A DNA stretch of 64,000 nt from an uncultured Rhodospirillaceae bacterium (lineage in GTDB: Bacteria > Pseudomonadota > Alphaproteobacteria > Rhodospirillales > Rhodospirillaceae). The stretch's first letter is position 1; each line of letters begins with the position of its first letter. The stretch is taken from positions 44,394 to 108,393 of the forward strand of contig CALSLN010000023.1 of NCBI GenBank assembly GCA_943787205.1, written 5' to 3'. This document shows, piece by piece, positions 34,617 through 43,632 of this stretch. The position numbers were made by a program, and so were the translations under genes. The notes under the pieces are model-generated. The model saw nothing but the letters and a program-made list of their open reading frames with translations, had not been told where the DNA came from and searched no databases.

Positions 34617-36128
34617 TCAGTCACAGCGGATTGTTTCGAAGGAGATGTAACCGAACGTTTGGTCGAAGCCTTGGATTCGAGGGCCCAATCCAACGAATCC
34701 AATGTTTTCGTACAACAAGATGCTGGGAGATTTTTCGCGATAGTGCCCCATCACCTCCTGTCGAAGGTCAAGCGCGAGGTCGGGGTCCGTTTCCACCCAA
34801 GCCGCGTCAATCGTTGGTTGAATCGTGGGGTCGCAAAGCCATGGGGCCATCACTTTGCGGCAAGAATTGATGTTCGTGGTCTGAATAGAATCGACAATAG
34901 GGTAGGAGCCCCATTGCAGCGTAAAAGCATCGGACTCAATCCGGCCTCGAATAAAATCCATAAGGAACCGCATCACGGCGCGCTGCTGTACGTCGACGCG
35001 GACGCCAATGCGAGTGAGGTCATCGGCTACGCGTTGAACAACTAAATCAGCATTCGTGCCGCCTCCAGACGTGAGTAAGCTCATGTCAAAGCCTTCAGGG
35101 TATCCCGCATCGGCCATGAGAGACTTTGCGCGTTCAAGATCATAGGAGTAAGGCACAAGAGACGGGTCGTAGCCATAGGCCTCCCGCACAGTCGGCTGGC
35201 TTGATACGACGGTGCGCCCGCCTAGCAACACATCAACAATTGTTTGTTTGTCGATGGCGTAATTTAAAGCCTGCCGGACGCGAATGTCATTGAGAGGTGT
35301 TTCGCGGTTATCGCCATATTGCAACATGACTGAGTACACCGCGCCGTCTTTTACGGACGCTACATCGCCACCAATGCTCTCGATAATTTCAAAATCTTCC
35401 GGGGCGATTTGGTAGGCGACGTCCAGCCCGCCGGAAAGGAGTGCTTGAATGCGAGCGGCGTTATCCGGGATGACCATGAAATCAATGCCGTCGACATTCA
35501 GGGGGCGCCACGATAGAGGGTTACGTTTTGTTATTGCGCGTGCGGGTTCCCAGCCTTGGACCATCAACGGGCCGGTTCCGACGGGTGTCAAAGAAAATTG
35601 TTCGACGCCCATGTCTTGCCATGCGCCCGGCTCAACAATCAGAAGAACAGCAGCGTAGCGAGGGAACATGGGCACGGGGGCTTTGGTTTTGATGTCGACG
35701 GTGCGTGCGTCGATCACAGTCGCGCCGTCAAGAAACCGAAAGTCGCGTCTCAGCCCCTCTGTTTGGGGGCCATCTCCGGTCAGGTAATTCACCGTGTGGG
35801 CTACCGCATCAGCATTGAAAGGTTTGCCGTTAGAAAACACAACGTCGTCGCGTAACGTGAATCGCCAGGTTAAATCGTTAACCGCTTCCCAAGATGTGGC
35901 CAACCAAGGTTCCACGGCGCCCTGCTTGGTCATGCGCGTTAAGCCGTCGAAGATGCCACCGAGTAGCAGGATGCCTGGCGTCTGAAAGTTGGAGAAAGCA
36001 TTGCCTTTTTCGAACGGCAGACCGCTGAGCCCGATCTTCAAGATTCTCTGATCTGCACTAAAGGTTTTTCCCGGAGCCATAGATGCAGCTGCAAGGCCAC
36101 CAGCAAATGATCTGCGGGATATCAACAT
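34617..36128 (-). CDS. Tat-exported family 5 (peptide/nickel-type) solute-binding protein
   Basis: The protein has 503 residues. It has a twin-arginine signal, ISRRSFAGGLAAASMAPG (about residues 3-20). The mature part is a family 5 extracellular solute-binding protein: IFDGLTRMTKQGAVEPWLATSWEAVNDLTWRFTLRDDVVFSNGKPF is diagnostic, and NDIRVRQALNYAIDKQTIVDVLLGG follows. Such proteins bind di- and oligopeptides, nickel, or glutathione for ABC import. No permease or ATPase gene is next to it, so it is an orphan. It lies 10 bp after the TPR protein on the same strand, so they are likely in one operon. The linkage to Rieske genes suggests a nutritional ligand rather than a metal, but that is inference. 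Confidence 0.92.
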   Translation of the reverse strand: MLISRRSFAGGLAAASMAPGKTFSADQRILKIGLSGLPFEKGNAFSNFQTPGILLLGGIFDGLTRMTKQGAVEPWLATSWEAVNDLTWRFTLRDDVVFSNGKPFNADAVAHTVNYLTGDGPQTEGLRRDFRFLDGATVIDARTVDIKTKAPVPMFPRYAAVLLIVEPGAWQDMGVEQFSLTPVGTGPLMVQGWEPARAITKRNPLSWRPLNVDGIDFMVIPDNAARIQALLSGGLDVAYQIAPEDFEIIESIGGDVASVKDGAVYSVMLQYGDNRETPLNDIRVRQALNYAIDKQTIVDVLLGGRTVVSSQPTVREAYGYDPSLVPYSYDLERAKSLMADAGYPEGFDMSLLTSGGGTNADLVVQRVADDLTRIGVRVDVQQRAVMRFLMDFIRGRIESDAFTLQWGSYPIVDSIQTTNINSCRKVMAPWLCDPTIQPTIDAAWVETDPDLALDLRQEVMGHYREKSPSILLYENIGFVGLGPRIQGFDQTFGYISFETIRCD

Positions 36129-36138
36129 TCTGTGGTCC

Positions 36139-38067
36139 TTATTTCTTTCTCAGAAACTCAGTTAAATCTTTGGCAACATGGTCGATTACATCGGTCCAAT
36201 CTTGCCAGTCTTTTTGCCGATAGAGCTTGATTGATTTGTACCACGGACTGCGCCCGCCTTCTTTGAACCAGTACCACAGGGCGCCACCCGACCCGACCCG
36301 TGGAACCATTGTCCAGGTTGGCACGCCAACGGCCCCAGCCACATGAGCTGCCGTGTTGCTATTGGTTATGACGAGGTCCATTGCTGCGATCTGGGCTGCA
36401 AATGCATCCATGTTCTTTAAAGCGTCGATATTTGGATCAACAACGATATCGCACCCAAGCGCAGCAGAGGCATCTGTGATTTCCTGCCTGTGGTCGCCAT
36501 ATTGAAGGGAGACAAAAGTGGTGTCGGGCTGAGTGAGGATCGGACCCCATGCGTCTAAGGGGATCGTCTTTTGCCAACCGTCCCTAGCGCGGCCACTGAA
36601 CCAAGCCACACCAATGTGCGTGGTGTTCGGGTTCATAGAATTGTACCGTTCGACCAAGTCAGCCTGCTGATTAACATCATTTTTCAGGTACGCGGAACCT
36701 CCCGGAAAGGATTCAAAGTCTGGCCGAAAATGGGACACGAGATCACCGATCGCTGTCTGAACGTCGATTTTGACCTCGTCTAGTATGGGAGATGCCGGAT
36801 GTGCCCGTGCGACCACGGTCGCTTGTGGGAAGGATCGTTCAAATAACGGGACCAGACGTGCCTCACATTCCAAAACCACATGCTTCGCAAGGGAAAGAAG
36901 GTCAGGCAACATGCTGGCGTACATGATTTCGTCCCCGACCCCCTGTTCTCCCCAAACCAAGATCGTTTTGTCGGCAAGATGGGTTCCGGTCCATGCCGGG
37001 TAGGGATGATTTCTTCGTCCCGCAAATTCAGGTGGAATTTCGAATCGCCATTTTTGATCGGCCCACCCTTCTGCAAGCTTGCCATCTATGAGCAGCGGGT
37101 GACTTCTCGCGATATGAGCTTTCGCATCATCGGGTGCCATGGCAATGCCCTGATCCAAAAGCTCGAGGGCTTCTTCCAGACCTTTTGTTTCGTGAACCAT
37201 GTGAGCCAGGTTGCTGCGTGCGGGCGTCATGCTTGGGTCAAGGTTCAGCGCGCGCCTAAAAGCGGTTTCCGCGTCGTCGGTGCGATTCATTGTGCGCAGT
37301 GTCACGCCTCTGTTGTTCAAGGCTTCCGCATTATTCGGTTCTAGCTTCAAAGCCGTATCAAAGATTTCGAGGGCATCTTCGGGGGCACCCATTTTCGAAT
37401 AGGTTGAGCCCAGTGACATTCGACTTGGGACGTCGTTTGGGTTGAGAGTCAGGTAGCGTTGAAGCGGCGCAATGCTGTCCGAAAACCGCTCTGCCTCCAA
37501 CAGTGCCAGGCCAAGGTTCCTCCATGCCGATGGGATGGTGGGATGGACTGCAGTGACGGATTTATAGTGCTCGATAGCGCCGGACAGATCGCCAGCATGC
37601 CTTAAGGCTTCACCCAAATTGACCAGAGCGGCGCTCAAATCTGGTTGCAGTTTGAGTGCTTTCTCAAAACAACCTTTCGCTTTTATCGGGTCGCCTTGTC
37701 GTAGTCGGCAATCACCAAGTGTGGAGAGACCGGACGCTGGCAGCTTATTTTTGCGTGCCAAGGGTTCCAATGCTTTAGCCGCAGATTCAACATTTCCATT
37801 GGCGAGGTGCGCCAGGGCTAAGCTATTTGCCATTCCACCGTCGGATTTCTTAGCGCGGTGGGCATTTTCGAGAAGCGGCAAAGCACCGTGTGTGTCGCCC
37901 ATTTGTAGGCGACTCAGTCCTGCAATATGCAGCGCGTCTGGATTGTTGGGCGTGTTAGCGAGGACCTGGTCCGCCATCGCGGCAGCATCTGTCAGGCGCC
38001 CACTATTGAAATGGCTGATTGAGGCCTGAAGGGCTTTGTTTAAGTCTTCAGGTGTTGCGTTTGACAT
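36139..38067 (-). CDS. TPR-repeat protein with C-terminal glycosyltransferase-9-like domain
   Basis: The protein has 642 residues. About 1-330 hold roughly nine tetratricopeptide repeats (for example LAHLANGNVESAAKAL, AEALNNRGVTLRTMNRTDDAETAFRRAL). The rest (about 350-640) resembles the family 9 glycosyltransferase/heptosyltransferase fold: ILVWGEQGVGDEIMYASML (nucleotide-sugar binding GxxGDE), GVAWFSGRARDGWQKTIPL, FVSLQYGDHRQEI and DLVITNSNTAAHVAGAVGVPTW. The combination is found in proteins of unknown acceptor, often near flagellar or surface-glycan genes. No signal peptide is present, so it acts in the cytosol. It is 10 bp from the SBP gene downstream. Confidence 0.88.
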   Translation of the reverse strand: MSNATPEDLNKALQASISHFNSGRLTDAAAMADQVLANTPNNPDALHIAGLSRLQMGDTHGALPLLENAHRAKKSDGGMANSLALAHLANGNVESAAKALEPLARKNKLPASGLSTLGDCRLRQGDPIKAKGCFEKALKLQPDLSAALVNLGEALRHAGDLSGAIEHYKSVTAVHPTIPSAWRNLGLALLEAERFSDSIAPLQRYLTLNPNDVPSRMSLGSTYSKMGAPEDALEIFDTALKLEPNNAEALNNRGVTLRTMNRTDDAETAFRRALNLDPSMTPARSNLAHMVHETKGLEEALELLDQGIAMAPDDAKAHIARSHPLLIDGKLAEGWADQKWRFEIPPEFAGRRNHPYPAWTGTHLADKTILVWGEQGVGDEIMYASMLPDLLSLAKHVVLECEARLVPLFERSFPQATVVARAHPASPILDEVKIDVQTAIGDLVSHFRPDFESFPGGSAYLKNDVNQQADLVERYNSMNPNTTHIGVAWFSGRARDGWQKTIPLDAWGPILTQPDTTFVSLQYGDHRQEITDASAALGCDIVVDPNIDALKNMDAFAAQIAAMDLVITNSNTAAHVAGAVGVPTWTMVPRVGSGGALWYWFKEGGRSPWYKSIKLYRQKDWQDWTDVIDHVAKDLTEFLRKK

Positions 38068-38227
38068 GGATCGGTCTTCACTCAGGCGTCGGCTCTATGG
38101 CGTTTTAATGATGGTATCGCGTCCTGTCGATCTTCAATAGGTCTGAACAAAGAAATCGTGTAACGGCTTGAATTCAAGAGGTATGCTCAAAACTGATTGA
38201 ACACATTGAATTCTTATTGAGGTTGAT

Positions 38228-39061
38228 ATGTCAGAGAGTGTGGCGCGTCGCTTATATGTTGATGGACCCTTCGGGCAGGTTCATCTGCGAGAAGCATCTC
38301 CCGGAGCCGCTGGTGCCGAAAAGACGCCTCTAATCTGTTTCCACCAAAGTCCAATGTCTGGAATTCAATACCGGCCATTCCAAGATGAAATGGCAACGGA
38401 TCGAGTTGTCTGGTGTCCTGATACCCCTGGGTTCGGAGGGTCGGATGCGCCGCCTGATGTTGTGACCGTAGGAGACTATGCCAACGCCATGGCTGCGGTG
38501 ATCGAGGGGCTAGGGTACGGAGCTAATGGAAAAGGACCCGTCGACGTGTTTGGCGGTCACACGGGGAGCGTTATCGGTACGGAACTCGCCGTCAGCCATC
38601 CAGACATGGTTCGGAAGATTGCCTATCCGTCGATTGCCTTATTCTCCGATGAACAAAAAACCATGATGATGCAGAGGTTTGGTGGGCCGCCCGAGTATTT
38701 CACTGACCCTGATTTTGTTGGGGCTACTTACAAACAAACGGTTCTTGACGGTAATGCAAAACTTGACCCGGAACGTCGGCTTGAATTGTTCACGGAGCGT
38801 CTGCGTTCGGGCATGAAGGCCTGGTACGCGCCGGAAGCGGTAATGAGTTACGACGCAGCAGGTCAGCTTAAGAAGTTAACGCAACCCGCTCTTGTGCTCG
38901 TGCTTGACGATATGCTCGCCGAGAACACCCGATTGGCAGGGTCGTTGATTTCCGATTCGACAATTGTGGAAATGACGCACATTCCGCACGCGTTGGCGTG
39001 GGATGTGCATGCCGCTGAAATTGCTAAGGCAGCACGAACCTTTTTCGATACCGCGCTGTAA
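38228..39061 (+). CDS. Alpha/beta hydrolase-fold protein with His at the nucleophile position, copy 2
   Basis: The protein has 277 residues and no signal peptide, so it is cytosolic. It resembles the hydrolase at 1122-2054: ICFHQSPMSG (oxyanion region), CPDTPGFGGSD, GLGYGANGKGPVDVFGGHTGSVIG and LTHIPHALAWDVH-type end. The elbow is G-G-H-T-G (109-113), so His111 sits where Ser would be. The acid/base His near the C-terminus (MTHIPHALAWD) is kept. The loss of Ser in two separate paralogues argues for a shared non-serine chemistry rather than random decay. MFS starts 6 bp downstream and may be co-transcribed. The start ATG follows a GAGG-type site at 38219. Confidence 0.85.
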   Translation: MSESVARRLYVDGPFGQVHLREASPGAAGAEKTPLICFHQSPMSGIQYRPFQDEMATDRVVWCPDTPGFGGSDAPPDVVTVGDYANAMAAVIEGLGYGANGKGPVDVFGGHTGSVIGTELAVSHPDMVRKIAYPSIALFSDEQKTMMMQRFGGPPEYFTDPDFVGATYKQTVLDGNAKLDPERRLELFTERLRSGMKAWYAPEAVMSYDAAGQLKKLTQPALVLVLDDMLAENTRLAGSLISDSTIVEMTHIPHALAWDVHAAEIAKAARTFFDTAL

Positions 39062-39067
39062 AGGTTT

Positions 39068-40312
39068 ATGGGCTACCTCAGGTTTCTGCTTGCCCACCCC
39101 AGGTTTCTAAGCTTCGGGTTTGGCCTCAACGTTTTTGTTGCTCTTGGCCAAACGTTTTACGTCTCGCTCTATAATGGTGAGGTCCGTGCTGCTTTGGGTT
39201 TGAGTCACGGAGAGTTGGCTGCTCTCTACGGAACCGCGACCATCGTCGGGTCGGTCTGCCTGCTTGCCACGGGCCGTTTACTGGATCGTGTCGATCTCAG
39301 ATGGTTCACTGTTGCGACAACCATTTTCGTCGCTGTCGGCTGTTGGTTGTTTTCTATCGCGACGACCATCACCGGATTGTTCATTGCCGTCTTTGCCGTG
39401 CGTTTCGCCGCTCAGGGTCTTTGGGGTGTTTGTGCGCAAGTGAGCATGGCGCGTTATTTTGATGCCGATCGCGGTAAAGCAGCGGCCGTATCAAATGCGG
39501 GTTATGCGATGGGGTTTGCGATTTTTCCGTTGATCGGAGCATGGCTCCTGACGACGTATGGATGGCGTGAGGCCTGGGCGCTTTCTGCGTGGTTCGTTAT
39601 CATCGTTGTCCTTCCGCTGACCATGTTTCAACTGTGGGGCCATGGCAAACGCCATAAAGCCTATGAAGAAAAACTGGCCGGTCTAGCGAACGAAAAGACT
39701 GGCTCGCCTGTGCGTCAATGGACCCTCAAAGAGGTTCTAACAGACGCTCGGTTTTGGCTATTGCAGCCGGCAATGCTTACCGTGCCGGCAATCGTCTTTT
39801 CCATACAATTTCATCAGCTCTACCTGGTTGAATACAGAGGGTGGGCGTTAACGTCGTTTGCTGGCGGGTACGCCGTGTATTCTGCTGTATCCCTGTTGGG
39901 AACGTTGATCGCGGGATCAATGATTGATCGTCATGGATCCTATCGTGTGATCACATTGTACCTTTGGCCCTTGGTGCCAGCCTTGCTTGTATTGGCTTTT
40001 ATTTCTTCTGCCGTCGCAATCCCAATCCTTATGGCACTGACAGGCCTTACCTTTGGTATGGGTTTGGTTGTCTTTGTGACGATCTGGGCCGAGATGTACG
40101 GTACGAAAAACATGGGGGCTATTCGTTCGTTCAATATATTCTTGAATGTGTCATTGGCCTCTACAGTCATGGTGTTGACAGGATCGCTGATTGATAGCGG
40201 AGTTAGTATTGAGGCCATGTCTTATGGTGGTGTCTGTATTGTGGTCCTGGCGTTGGGGTCGACAGCAATCGCACGCCGTATGCCCAATCCACACGAGAAT
40301 GTCGCAACGTAA
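39068..40312 (+). CDS. Major facilitator superfamily transporter
   Basis: The protein has 414 residues with twelve hydrophobic helices. The loop between helices 2 and 3 carries the MFS-type LLDRVDLRWFT, and helix 4 carries RFAAQGLWGVCAQVSMARYFDADRGKA, typical of monocarboxylate/oxalate-type (OFA) MFS members. The large central loop has the charged EKLAGLANEKTGSPVRQ. The substrate is not obvious; the neighbouring hydrolase, serine hydrolases and Rieske oxygenases suggest uptake of an organic acid or breakdown product. It lies 6 bp after the alpha/beta hydrolase and 13 bp before the first serine hydrolase, so this is one operon of at least five genes. Confidence 0.9.
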   Translation: MGYLRFLLAHPRFLSFGFGLNVFVALGQTFYVSLYNGEVRAALGLSHGELAALYGTATIVGSVCLLATGRLLDRVDLRWFTVATTIFVAVGCWLFSIATTITGLFIAVFAVRFAAQGLWGVCAQVSMARYFDADRGKAAAVSNAGYAMGFAIFPLIGAWLLTTYGWREAWALSAWFVIIVVLPLTMFQLWGHGKRHKAYEEKLAGLANEKTGSPVRQWTLKEVLTDARFWLLQPAMLTVPAIVFSIQFHQLYLVEYRGWALTSFAGGYAVYSAVSLLGTLIAGSMIDRHGSYRVITLYLWPLVPALLVLAFISSAVAIPILMALTGLTFGMGLVVFVTIWAEMYGTKNMGAIRSFNIFLNVSLASTVMVLTGSLIDSGVSIEAMSYGGVCIVVLALGSTAIARRMPNPHENVAT

Positions 40313-40325
40313 CGGGAGATGAGCA

Positions 40326-41552
40326 ATGTCGTCCAAGAAAGTGATCGGCGTGACGTTTGGCGTGGTTGTGGTCGCCGGGTTCGTGATTCTTTGGTCGAAT
40401 AGAGTGCTGATTGAACGCCACTACACCCAGGGTGCACCAAACCAGGTAAACGGCTACACGTGGTATAAGCCAATTGATCAGATTGCCGGAGCGCATACGG
40501 GGTTTTTTGATGTCGTTACGTCGGAGCAACGCTCCATATCCGCGGACTCCATCTCAGAGGCTAGTGCGTACGCCGAGAGTAAGCGCTCTGAAAGTTTGTT
40601 GATCTGGCACCGTGGTGCGCTTCAACACGCAGAGTATTGGCTCGGCCTTGGCCCCGGTGACGTCGTCAATTCCCGCAGTATGCATAAGATGGCAGGCGGG
40701 CTGCTGATAGCGCGGGCTATCGCTGACGGTTATATCAAGTCTGTGGATGACTCAGTGGCCGATTATATCCCGGCATGGCAAGGGACTGACAAAGTCAGCA
40801 TAACGATCCGTAATGTCTTGCAGATGTCGAGTGGCCTGCGCTGGTTCAGTATTCGAGATACGCCACCGTTTGGACTCAGTTCAAGGCGTTACCTCGACCC
40901 CGAATGGGACCGTGTATTGTTGGAAGATGTTCCAATGTCGTTCCAGCCGGGCAGTGAATACGACTACAGCGACACCACAGCCGACGTTATGCCCCACATT
41001 ATTCAGGGAGCGACAGGTAAGCGCTACGCGGAGTATTTCTCCGAAGCCTTGATTCAGCCTCTCGGCGCGAAAGGCGGGTCTGTTTGGATCAACCGAGATG
41101 GCGGCATGCCTCATGGTGGCTGTTGTCTCTTGCTCCCACCTGAGACTTGGTTGCGGTTCGGGTTATTGCTTTTGAACGGCGGTGCTTGGGATGGGCAGCA
41201 ATTGTTGCCGGATACTTGGATGACCGAGATGCTGACACCGTCTCTCAACAAAGAACAATTCGGTTTTATGATTTGGCTCGGCAAGCCGTATCTCGAACGG
41301 CGGCTGTATCACCGGCCTGAGTCGCCGATTAATCAAGTACCGAAACCTGGTGTCTATAACTCGGAGCCGTTTCTTGCTGACGATCTCTTTATGTTCGACG
41401 GTGCGGAGGGGCGTATGGTCTATATTGTTCCATCTGAAGAATTGGTGATTGTTCGAACAGGGTTTCGCCCGCCACCTGGCGAAGAAGAGTGGGATAATGC
41501 ATTTCTCCCAAACACAATATTGCGCGGGATCTTAAACCCGGCTGAGGACTAG
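40326..41552 (+). CDS. Beta-lactamase-fold serine hydrolase, tandem copy 1
   Basis: The protein has 408 residues. A single N-terminal helix (about residues 5-24) anchors it to the inner membrane with the catalytic part in the periplasm. It belongs to the class C beta-lactamase/esterase (EstB, DD-peptidase) group. The nucleophile motif SxxK is Ser118-Met-His-Lys121 (NSRSMHKMAGG); the second motif is YDYSDT in place of Y-x-N; the third, usually HTG/KTG, is likely the FDGAEG segment near the C-terminus. Such enzymes hydrolyse esters, lactams or amides. A paralogue starts 2 bp downstream. Two Cys (GGCCLLL) in the middle are unlike the second copy. Confidence 0.88.
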   Translation: MSSKKVIGVTFGVVVVAGFVILWSNRVLIERHYTQGAPNQVNGYTWYKPIDQIAGAHTGFFDVVTSEQRSISADSISEASAYAESKRSESLLIWHRGALQHAEYWLGLGPGDVVNSRSMHKMAGGLLIARAIADGYIKSVDDSVADYIPAWQGTDKVSITIRNVLQMSSGLRWFSIRDTPPFGLSSRRYLDPEWDRVLLEDVPMSFQPGSEYDYSDTTADVMPHIIQGATGKRYAEYFSEALIQPLGAKGGSVWINRDGGMPHGGCCLLLPPETWLRFGLLLLNGGAWDGQQLLPDTWMTEMLTPSLNKEQFGFMIWLGKPYLERRLYHRPESPINQVPKPGVYNSEPFLADDLFMFDGAEGRMVYIVPSEELVIVRTGFRPPPGEEEWDNAFLPNTILRGILNPAED

Positions 41553-41554
41553 GA

Positions 41555-42748
41555 ATGAAGAGAGGGACTTTGGGGTTGGTCGCGCTTGTTGTCGTGGCCT
41601 GTGCGGCCGTTGTTTTGGATTGGACGTTCTGGACTCGCTTCCTTTCTATCGGTGGGCAAACACCCGTGAGCTATCCCAGTTGGATTGCGCCAACGGCCAC
41701 AGTGCGCGGGAATTTCGTTGACGCGTTGCCGACAGTTGATCCCCAAGACCGCGTGCTATCTGATCAAGCGATTACCAACCTTGTCGCCTACGCGGAGCGG
41801 GTGGACTCATTTTCACTTGTTGTGCATCACAAGGGGGCAGTTCAGTTCGAAACGTATTGGCGCGACTTTGGTCCTGACGATGTCACAGAACCTTATTCCA
41901 TGGCGAAGTCGCTGCTCGGTATCATGGTCGGGTTTGCTCTTGAAGACGGTGATATAGGATCCATAGATGACTTGGTCACAACCTATGTGCCGGAGTGGTC
42001 TGGCACAGACCGCGACTCCATGACGGTTCGTCACGTGTTGCAGATGGCGAGCGGATTGGAACACCATCGCTTTAATTTCAAACTGGCTCAGAATCCATAT
42101 AACAAAGCGCTTCGATTGTTTATCGGCACCGATATGGAGCAGTCGATTTTACGGTTAGGGCTAGACGCACCACCGGGCGTAGAATTCACCTACAACAGCG
42201 CCAACTCACAACTGATGATGCTGATTTTGCAACGCGCGACGGGGCGCTCTTATGCTGAGTATGTATCTGAGAAGCTTTGGCGTCCCCTAGGGGCAAAAGA
42301 CGCGACCCTGTGGATGGACCGAGCTGATGGCATGCCCAAGGCGTATTCGTTTTTCCAGGCGCGCCCACGCGATTGGCTGCGTATCGGCCTAGCCATCAAG
42401 AATGATGGCATCGTTGATGGCAAACAGGTCATCTCGCCCGATTGGTTGACACAGATGCGGACGCCGTCTGCGAACAATCCTAAATATGGGCTCCAGATGT
42501 GGATAGGTAGTCCTTACGTGCCGGAGCGGTTCTATAATTCAAACACGCCCTTCGGCGTGAAACAGGCTGAGCCTTTCCTGACAGAGGATGTTGTCTTCTT
42601 TGATGGTGGCGGCGGCCAGCGCGTCTATGTCGTGCCGTCGGCCGACCTAGTGATCGTGCGAACGGGAATGCCGTCTCCTGCTTGGGATGACGGCATCATG
42701 CCCAATATCGTTCTGCGTGACTTGGGTTTTGAGCAGGAGGGATCGTGA
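41555..42748 (+). CDS. Beta-lactamase-fold serine hydrolase, tandem copy 2
   Basis: The protein has 397 residues with an N-terminal transmembrane anchor (about residues 6-26). SxxK is Ser115-Met-Ala-Lys118 (EPYSMAKSLLG), Y-x-N is TYNSAN (about 210) and the third motif is FDGGGGQR. All three are complete, so this copy is the more typical member. It shares length, order of motifs and neighbours with the first copy (2 bp between them) and arose by duplication; divergence suggests distinct substrates. Its stop overlaps the downstream DUF1838 start (ATGATG), so the genes are coupled. Confidence 0.9.
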   Translation: MKRGTLGLVALVVVACAAVVLDWTFWTRFLSIGGQTPVSYPSWIAPTATVRGNFVDALPTVDPQDRVLSDQAITNLVAYAERVDSFSLVVHHKGAVQFETYWRDFGPDDVTEPYSMAKSLLGIMVGFALEDGDIGSIDDLVTTYVPEWSGTDRDSMTVRHVLQMASGLEHHRFNFKLAQNPYNKALRLFIGTDMEQSILRLGLDAPPGVEFTYNSANSQLMMLILQRATGRSYAEYVSEKLWRPLGAKDATLWMDRADGMPKAYSFFQARPRDWLRIGLAIKNDGIVDGKQVISPDWLTQMRTPSANNPKYGLQMWIGSPYVPERFYNSNTPFGVKQAEPFLTEDVVFFDGGGGQRVYVVPSADLVIVRTGMPSPAWDDGIMPNIVLRDLGFEQEGS

Positions 42749-43608
42749 TGCCTCAGTTTACACGTCGAAGCGCATTAGCTGGCGGCATGGCTCTCGCTGC
42801 TTTACCGACTAAGTCGTTTGCAGCGAATACGTTACCCACCGATTCGGCGCTACAGAATGAAGCTTACGTCAAAATTCTCGGTCGTACGGATGGTGGGCGA
42901 GTTGCCAAAAAAACCCGCGGTATTGTGATGGCTGTAATGTCAGATGCTATCGTTCCACTTTATGGGTTCCGCAATAGTGAATCGGCCTGGTGGCGTCAGA
43001 TTGGCGACCATAGTTGGGTGCGCTATCCGTCTGTTCTATCTTTTTTCACAGACCTTGAAACAGATACGTTTATTGATGAGTTCGTAAGCCCGTTTAATGG
43101 CAACACCGTCACGCTCAAACCAAGCTACATCCGACACAAAGAAGGTGAGTTGTTTACACCGAGCGGGCATTACTACGGCAGCATGAAGCGAACTTTCCCT
43201 GACCGTTATCCAGATGAGCCATTGCAACTTAATTGGACGCGCGACGGCGACGATATTCGGATGCAGCGGTCGTCGAACTTTCCGCCAATGATTCCGCAGC
43301 CGTCATTGGAATCCGTTTCGTTTTTTGCGAATGCGTCTGAGGTGCTGAATGAAAGCGTCACGGATGCGCATTATCGAAGCGCTGGCTGGAACATTTTTTC
43401 AGGAACGCGCGCGCCTTACAAAGAGCTTGGTGTTCTGCCTGGGCATGCCATCTGGCACTACGATGCGGTTAAGCTCGATAGCGTCGAAGACTGCGATGCA
43501 GATTACCTGGAGCGGGCTCGGGCCTACACGCCGTTGTTTGATCAGTCGCCTGAATTGGATGACGGCCCGTCGTTCTTTGAGCGCTTGATGGCGAACCGGC
43601 AGCCCTAA
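42745..43608 (+). CDS. Tat-exported DUF1838 protein, copy 2
   Basis: The protein has 287 residues. Its Tat signal is FTRRSALAGGMALAALPTKSFA (about residues 5-26), with the mature part starting ANTLPTD. It shares the family layout with copies 1 and 3 (TDLETDTFIDEFVSPFNGNTVTLKPSYIRH; LPGHAIWHYDAVKLDS near the end), but lacks the long PW-.G. region of the others and is the most diverged. It overlaps the preceding serine hydrolase by 4 bp, so it is the last gene of the plus-strand operon 38228-43608. A strong hairpin overlaps its stop codon. No catalytic motif was recognised. Confidence 0.85.
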   Translation: MMPQFTRRSALAGGMALAALPTKSFAANTLPTDSALQNEAYVKILGRTDGGRVAKKTRGIVMAVMSDAIVPLYGFRNSESAWWRQIGDHSWVRYPSVLSFFTDLETDTFIDEFVSPFNGNTVTLKPSYIRHKEGELFTPSGHYYGSMKRTFPDRYPDEPLQLNWTRDGDDIRMQRSSNFPPMIPQPSLESVSFFANASEVLNESVTDAHYRSAGWNIFSGTRAPYKELGVLPGHAIWHYDAVKLDSVEDCDADYLERARAYTPLFDQSPELDDGPSFFERLMANRQP

Positions 43609-43621
43609 CCAAGGGCTGCCG
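43597..43621. terminator. Hairpin at the convergent gene ends
   Basis: CGGCAGCCCT and AGGGCTGCCG pair perfectly across AACCA. It overlaps the stop codon of the plus-strand DUF1838 gene and lies 12 bp from the stop of the convergent flavoprotein gene. There is no T-run on the plus strand, so it may rely on Rho or protect the mRNA end; it could serve both genes. Confidence 0.55.
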
Positions 43622-43632
43622 CGCCTAGTATC

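Noticed and set aside
37619..38029. Plus-strand frame of 136 codons over the TPR gene
   Set aside because: Antisense to regular TPR repeats, no recognisable protein and no start signal.
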